Source: an uncultured Oscillibacter sp.
GTDB taxonomy: Bacteria > Bacillota > Clostridia > Oscillospirales > Oscillospiraceae
DNA: 7,276 nucleotides
Direction: 5' to 3'
Assembly: GCA_905236835.1 (NCBI GenBank)
Contig: CAJOQY010000108.1
Location: 1-7,276 of the forward strand
How positions within the stretch are numbered: position 1 is the stretch's first letter; each line of letters starts with the position of its first letter. Shown in pieces: positions 4,270-7,276 of this stretch. The translations under genes and the position numbers were made by a program. The notes beneath the pieces were generated by a model. The model saw nothing but the letters and a program-made list of their open reading frames with translations. It made no database searches and was not told the origin of the DNA.

Positions 4270-7200
4270 ATGCCTGAATCAACGACCCGCGAATGTTCTC
4301 TGGAAGAGTATATCATGTCTCATCTGGATGAGGCAATTGAGCGTGAATATATCAAAGTCTATTATCAGCCGGTGATCCGCACGGTATCCCGCCAGTTATG
4401 CGGAATGGAAGCGCTGGCCCGCTGGGAAGATCCCGTATGGGGATTATTGCCGCCGGAAAGTTTTGTCAGCGTTCTGGAAAAACGCCGCCGCATTCATGAT
4501 TTAGACGCTTTTATCGTCCGGAAAGTCTGCGCCCGCTATCGGGACGCCATGCTCAATCGCGGCGTACTGGTACCGGTGTCGATCAATCTTTCCCGGCTGG
4601 ATTATGAGTTATGCGATATTTTCAACGTCGTGGAAACGGCTGTGACATCATATAAAGTCCCCCGGAAATCCCTGTGCATTGAAATCACGGAAAGCGCTTT
4701 AAATGACCGTGACGCGATCATGCGCCAGTCGATTGAACAGTTTCGCGGCGCGGGTTATCAGGTCTGGATGGATGATTTCGGAAGCGGTTATTCGTCTTTG
4801 AATGTCTTGAAAGACTATCATTTTGACGAATTAAAAGTAGATATGTGGTTTCTGAGCGATTTTCACCCCAGATCGAAGCAGATTTTATCATCTATTGTCC
4901 ATATGGCGAAAGAAATTGACATTCAAACGCTGGTGGAAGGCGTGGAGACGGAAGAACAGTTTCAGTTTTTACGCAATATCGGCTGTGAAAAAGTACAGGG
5001 CTATTTATTCGGACAGCCCCGGCCATATCCGGACTGTATCCGGCAGGTTTTAGAGCGCGGCGTGTCCGTGGAAGCGCCTGTGCATCGGAAATATTATGAT
5101 GATTTAGGGCGTTTAAACGTCCTGAGCGCGACGCCGTTTTTGTCCGCCGTGGATCGTAAAAATTTATCGTCAGGCCGTGAAATGAACAGTATTCCATTGG
5201 CGGTTCTGGAACTGCGCGGCGACGATGTGTTTTTATTATTCACAAACGACGCCTTTGACGAGACGGCGTCCGGCGTGGATTGGAATATGGTTTTCGGCGT
5301 GCCGGAAAAGCGCCTGTTCCAGCACGATCCCCTGAGTCTGCGGCAGTTTTCCGGTCATATGATTCGCTTATTGGAAGAAGCGCGGGTTTCCGGCGTGGGC
5401 AAAATGTATTTCGTCGACAAAGACGAATATTACGAAATGCGCGCCAAACGGATCGCGGAATACCGCGAAATGTCAAGCATTTTATTAAGCATGACGAATC
5501 TTTCACGCGGCGCGGAACTGACCCGTCAGGAAAGCCTTGATGAGGGCGTCCGGCAGATTTACTCGATTTATGACCGCGTGGGCATGATTGATTTGAATCA
5601 ATATTCTTATATGCCTTTATACGCCGATGACCGGGAAGAAATGGACAGCTCAATTAAAAATCCGGCTGAAATCCTGCGAAACTACGCGCGGGACCGGATA
5701 TTCCCGGAGGACCGGCAGCGTTTTCTGCGTTTCGCGGATCTGGACACGCTGGAAGAAAGAATCATGAAATCAGGCCGGAGCTGGATCAGCGCGTTTTTGC
5801 GTTCCAGATTATATCACGGTAATTATATCTGGAAACTTCACACGCTTTTGAAAATCCGTGACGGCGTTTATTTTATACTGGTCCGTGACGCGGAAGAGGA
5901 AATCCGGGATTTCCAGTCTTATTACGGCGGGGATGACAGCGAAAATCAAGATGAAAATCAGGCTCTCGCGCCCGCCATGCTGTGGCGGAATTTAATCCGG
6001 GGCAGTTCGATTAAATTTTTCTGGAAAGACCGGGACAGACGTTTTCACGGGGCAAGCCAAAGTTTTCTGGATTTTTACGGGTTTCATTCTCTGGATGATA
6101 TTCTCGGCAAAACGGATGAGGACATGGGATGGCATGTGCATCCGGATTTATACCGCGGCGACGAATGGCAGGTCATCCATGACGGCGCTGTTACGCGTGA
6201 TATTCTCGGAAGCTGTATTGTCCGGGGGGAGAACAGAAATATTATCGCGAGTAAAATGCCGATTTATGATTCTCAAGGGCATATCGCCGGATTATTGGGT
6301 TATTTTTCTGAATTAAAAGAAAAAACGGGAATGCAGTCCGATGAGGATTTCCGCGCCCGTCTCGACGCTTTGACTGGGTTGTTAAACGCGCGCGGAATCG
6401 ACGAGGCTGTATTCGCCTATCGTGACGAATTTGTCCTGCGCCAGCGGGATTTCGCGCGGATTAATATTATTATCGAGGATTTTTCGGATATAAATCGCCA
6501 ATACGGCTATGATTTCGGGGATAATTTAATCCGCGCCGTCGCGGACGCCTTGTTGCTTTTATGCGGCAGTACGGCGTCAGTAGGGCGGATTTACGGCTGT
6601 CATTATGTGGTTTTATCGCAGTTTCAAGAACGCGAGGAGCCGGAGAGATTATGCGCCAGTATCCGGGAACTGCCCGCGCGGATTCAGGAAGTCGCGGGGA
6701 CGCCGTTCACGCCGTATTTGTCCGTGGGCTTGTCCATCTATTCTGAAACGGAAAACACGGCGGAACAGGCCAGCGAGGCGCAACTGCGCATGATGTCCGA
6801 CGATGGGAGCGACAGCGGACGCAATCAACTGCATGACAATATGTCTCAGGTTTTCCGGATGTTTGATAATCTTCCTATTCCATATGCGGTTTATAAATTA
6901 CAGGTTGAATCCGTCAATCCGGATAATCCGGATGTTGAGAGCGGCAATCCGGATCATGACGCCGGAAACGCCGGGGATATGGTCTTGACCGAAGAAAACG
7001 CCGACGCGATGATTTTATACGTCAATCGGGCGTTCGCCCGTATGATTGGGCGTCCGAAATCCACATTGACAGGCAACATCGTCAGCGAACTGTTTCCCAT
7101 GCAGGGACGGGACTGGAGTCGGATCGCGTACCGCGCCGCCATACTGGGAGAGGAAATCACGGATGATCTGGAATATCAGTTTATGGGAATCCGGATGTCC

Positions 7201-7276
7201 GTCACAGCCAGTCAGGTAATCGGCCCCGGATATTGCGCGTTTACTTATCAGATTACACGATCCATTTCCGACAAAC
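4270..7276 (+). CDS. Multidomain c-di-GMP phosphodiesterase: EAL, PAS-like repeats, PAS, degenerate GGDEF, PAS (partial, runs off right edge)
   Basis: The frame is open from the ATG at 4270 to the window end: 1002 complete codons and no stop. Residues 25-262 form an EAL domain with the expected active-site residues: E47 in MEAL, N106 in SINLS, E138 in EITE, D168-D169 with loop DDFGSGYSSL, K189, E223 in EGVET and Q243 in QGYLFG. It is therefore probably an active c-di-GMP phosphodiesterase. Residues about 305-410 and 425-545 look PAS-like, and 570-682 is a clear PAS domain (FFWKDRDRRFHGAS, GYF). Residues 690-825 resemble GGDEF (DALTGLLN, then INRQYGYDFGD). However, the signature is YGCHY (775-779), the metal-binding DxD is IxE (734-736) and no RxxD inhibitory site is seen, so cyclase activity is unlikely. 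A last PAS starts near 865. No signal peptide or membrane helix appears, so it should be cytosolic. It is divergent from pilB, whose product carries a c-di-GMP sensor. Further domains may lie beyond the edge. Confidence 0.93.
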   Translation, partial: MPESTTRECSLEEYIMSHLDEAIEREYIKVYYQPVIRTVSRQLCGMEALARWEDPVWGLLPPESFVSVLEKRRRIHDLDAFIVRKVCARYRDAMLNRGVLVPVSINLSRLDYELCDIFNVVETAVTSYKVPRKSLCIEITESALNDRDAIMRQSIEQFRGAGYQVWMDDFGSGYSSLNVLKDYHFDELKVDMWFLSDFHPRSKQILSSIVHMAKEIDIQTLVEGVETEEQFQFLRNIGCEKVQGYLFGQPRPYPDCIRQVLERGVSVEAPVHRKYYDDLGRLNVLSATPFLSAVDRKNLSSGREMNSIPLAVLELRGDDVFLLFTNDAFDETASGVDWNMVFGVPEKRLFQHDPLSLRQFSGHMIRLLEEARVSGVGKMYFVDKDEYYEMRAKRIAEYREMSSILLSMTNLSRGAELTRQESLDEGVRQIYSIYDRVGMIDLNQYSYMPLYADDREEMDSSIKNPAEILRNYARDRIFPEDRQRFLRFADLDTLEERIMKSGRSWISAFLRSRLYHGNYIWKLHTLLKIRDGVYFILVRDAEEEIRDFQSYYGGDDSENQDENQALAPAMLWRNLIRGSSIKFFWKDRDRRFHGASQSFLDFYGFHSLDDILGKTDEDMGWHVHPDLYRGDEWQVIHDGAVTRDILGSCIVRGENRNIIASKMPIYDSQGHIAGLLGYFSELKEKTGMQSDEDFRARLDALTGLLNARGIDEAVFAYRDEFVLRQRDFARINIIIEDFSDINRQYGYDFGDNLIRAVADALLLLCGSTASVGRIYGCHYVVLSQFQEREEPERLCASIRELPARIQEVAGTPFTPYLSVGLSIYSETENTAEQASEAQLRMMSDDGSDSGRNQLHDNMSQVFRMFDNLPIPYAVYKLQVESVNPDNPDVESGNPDHDAGNAGDMVLTEENADAMILYVNRAFARMIGRPKSTLTGNIVSELFPMQGRDWSRIAYRAAILGEEITDDLEYQFMGIRMSVTASQVIGPGYCAFTYQITRSISDK
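6916..6954 (+). repeat. AATCCGGAT repeats encoding Asn-Pro-Asp units inside a PAS domain
   Basis: Three identical 9-bp copies lie in frame at 6916-6924, 6925-6933 and 6946-6954; the first two are in direct tandem. They encode NPD within a polar insert rich in Asn, Asp and Gly (residues about 880-903) between the first strand of the C-terminal PAS domain and the LYVNRAF strand and helix. The insert looks like a flexible loop grown by short duplications. Confidence 0.7.

Noticed and set aside
5240..5653. A 137-codon minus-strand frame opposite the EAL protein gene
   Set aside because: It is Arg/Pro/Ser-rich out-of-frame translation of a continuous 1002-codon gene, with no ribosome binding site.
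6340..6765. An active diguanylate cyclase domain
   Set aside because: The fold is recognisable from DALTGLLN and the YGYDFGD region, but GGDEF is replaced by YGCHY and the metal-binding aspartates are missing.

Overview
The window looks like chromosomal DNA from a Gram-positive anaerobe, most likely a clostridial member of the Bacillota. This rests on strong AGGAGG-type ribosome binding sites, sigma-A-like promoters, AT-rich spacers between GC-richer genes, a clostridial-style prepilin, and a multi-PAS signalling protein of a kind I associate with gut clostridia. The taxonomic call is inference.

Minus strand, 1-3684: a type IV pilus assembly cluster, read from right to left. pilB (1969-3684) encodes the extension ATPase, pilC (423-1637) the inner-membrane platform protein, and the gene at 1-234 is the N-terminal part of a major-type prepilin that runs off the left edge. 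The spacers are long for an operon (331 bp and 188 bp). The first carries its own candidate promoter, so the three genes may not be transcribed only as one unit.

Intergenic, 3685-4269: a 585-bp AT-rich divergent control region. It has a near-consensus promoter for pilB (TTGACA-17-TATTAT with a TG extension) and a good promoter for the rightward gene (TTGACG-17-TAAAAT). Palindromes touch or flank both. The rightward promoter gives a predicted leader of about 215 nt, containing a terminator-like hairpin and an 11-bp direct repeat just before the ribosome binding site.

Plus strand, 4270-7276 (open at the right edge): one reading frame of at least 1002 codons. It encodes a soluble protein with an intact-looking EAL phosphodiesterase domain at the N-terminus, then two PAS-like segments, a clear PAS domain, a degenerate GGDEF domain (YGCHY in place of GGDEF) and the start of another PAS domain.

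The two halves fit together through cyclic di-GMP. PilB begins with two exact-length 24-residue MshEN motifs, the known c-di-GMP-binding signature of MshE-type pilus ATPases. The divergently transcribed neighbour looks able to degrade c-di-GMP. The simplest reading is a local circuit in which the EAL protein tunes the second messenger that gates pilus extension; that link is inferred and not shown by the sequence. No tRNA, rRNA, CRISPR array, insertion sequence or recognisable c-di-GMP riboswitch was seen.
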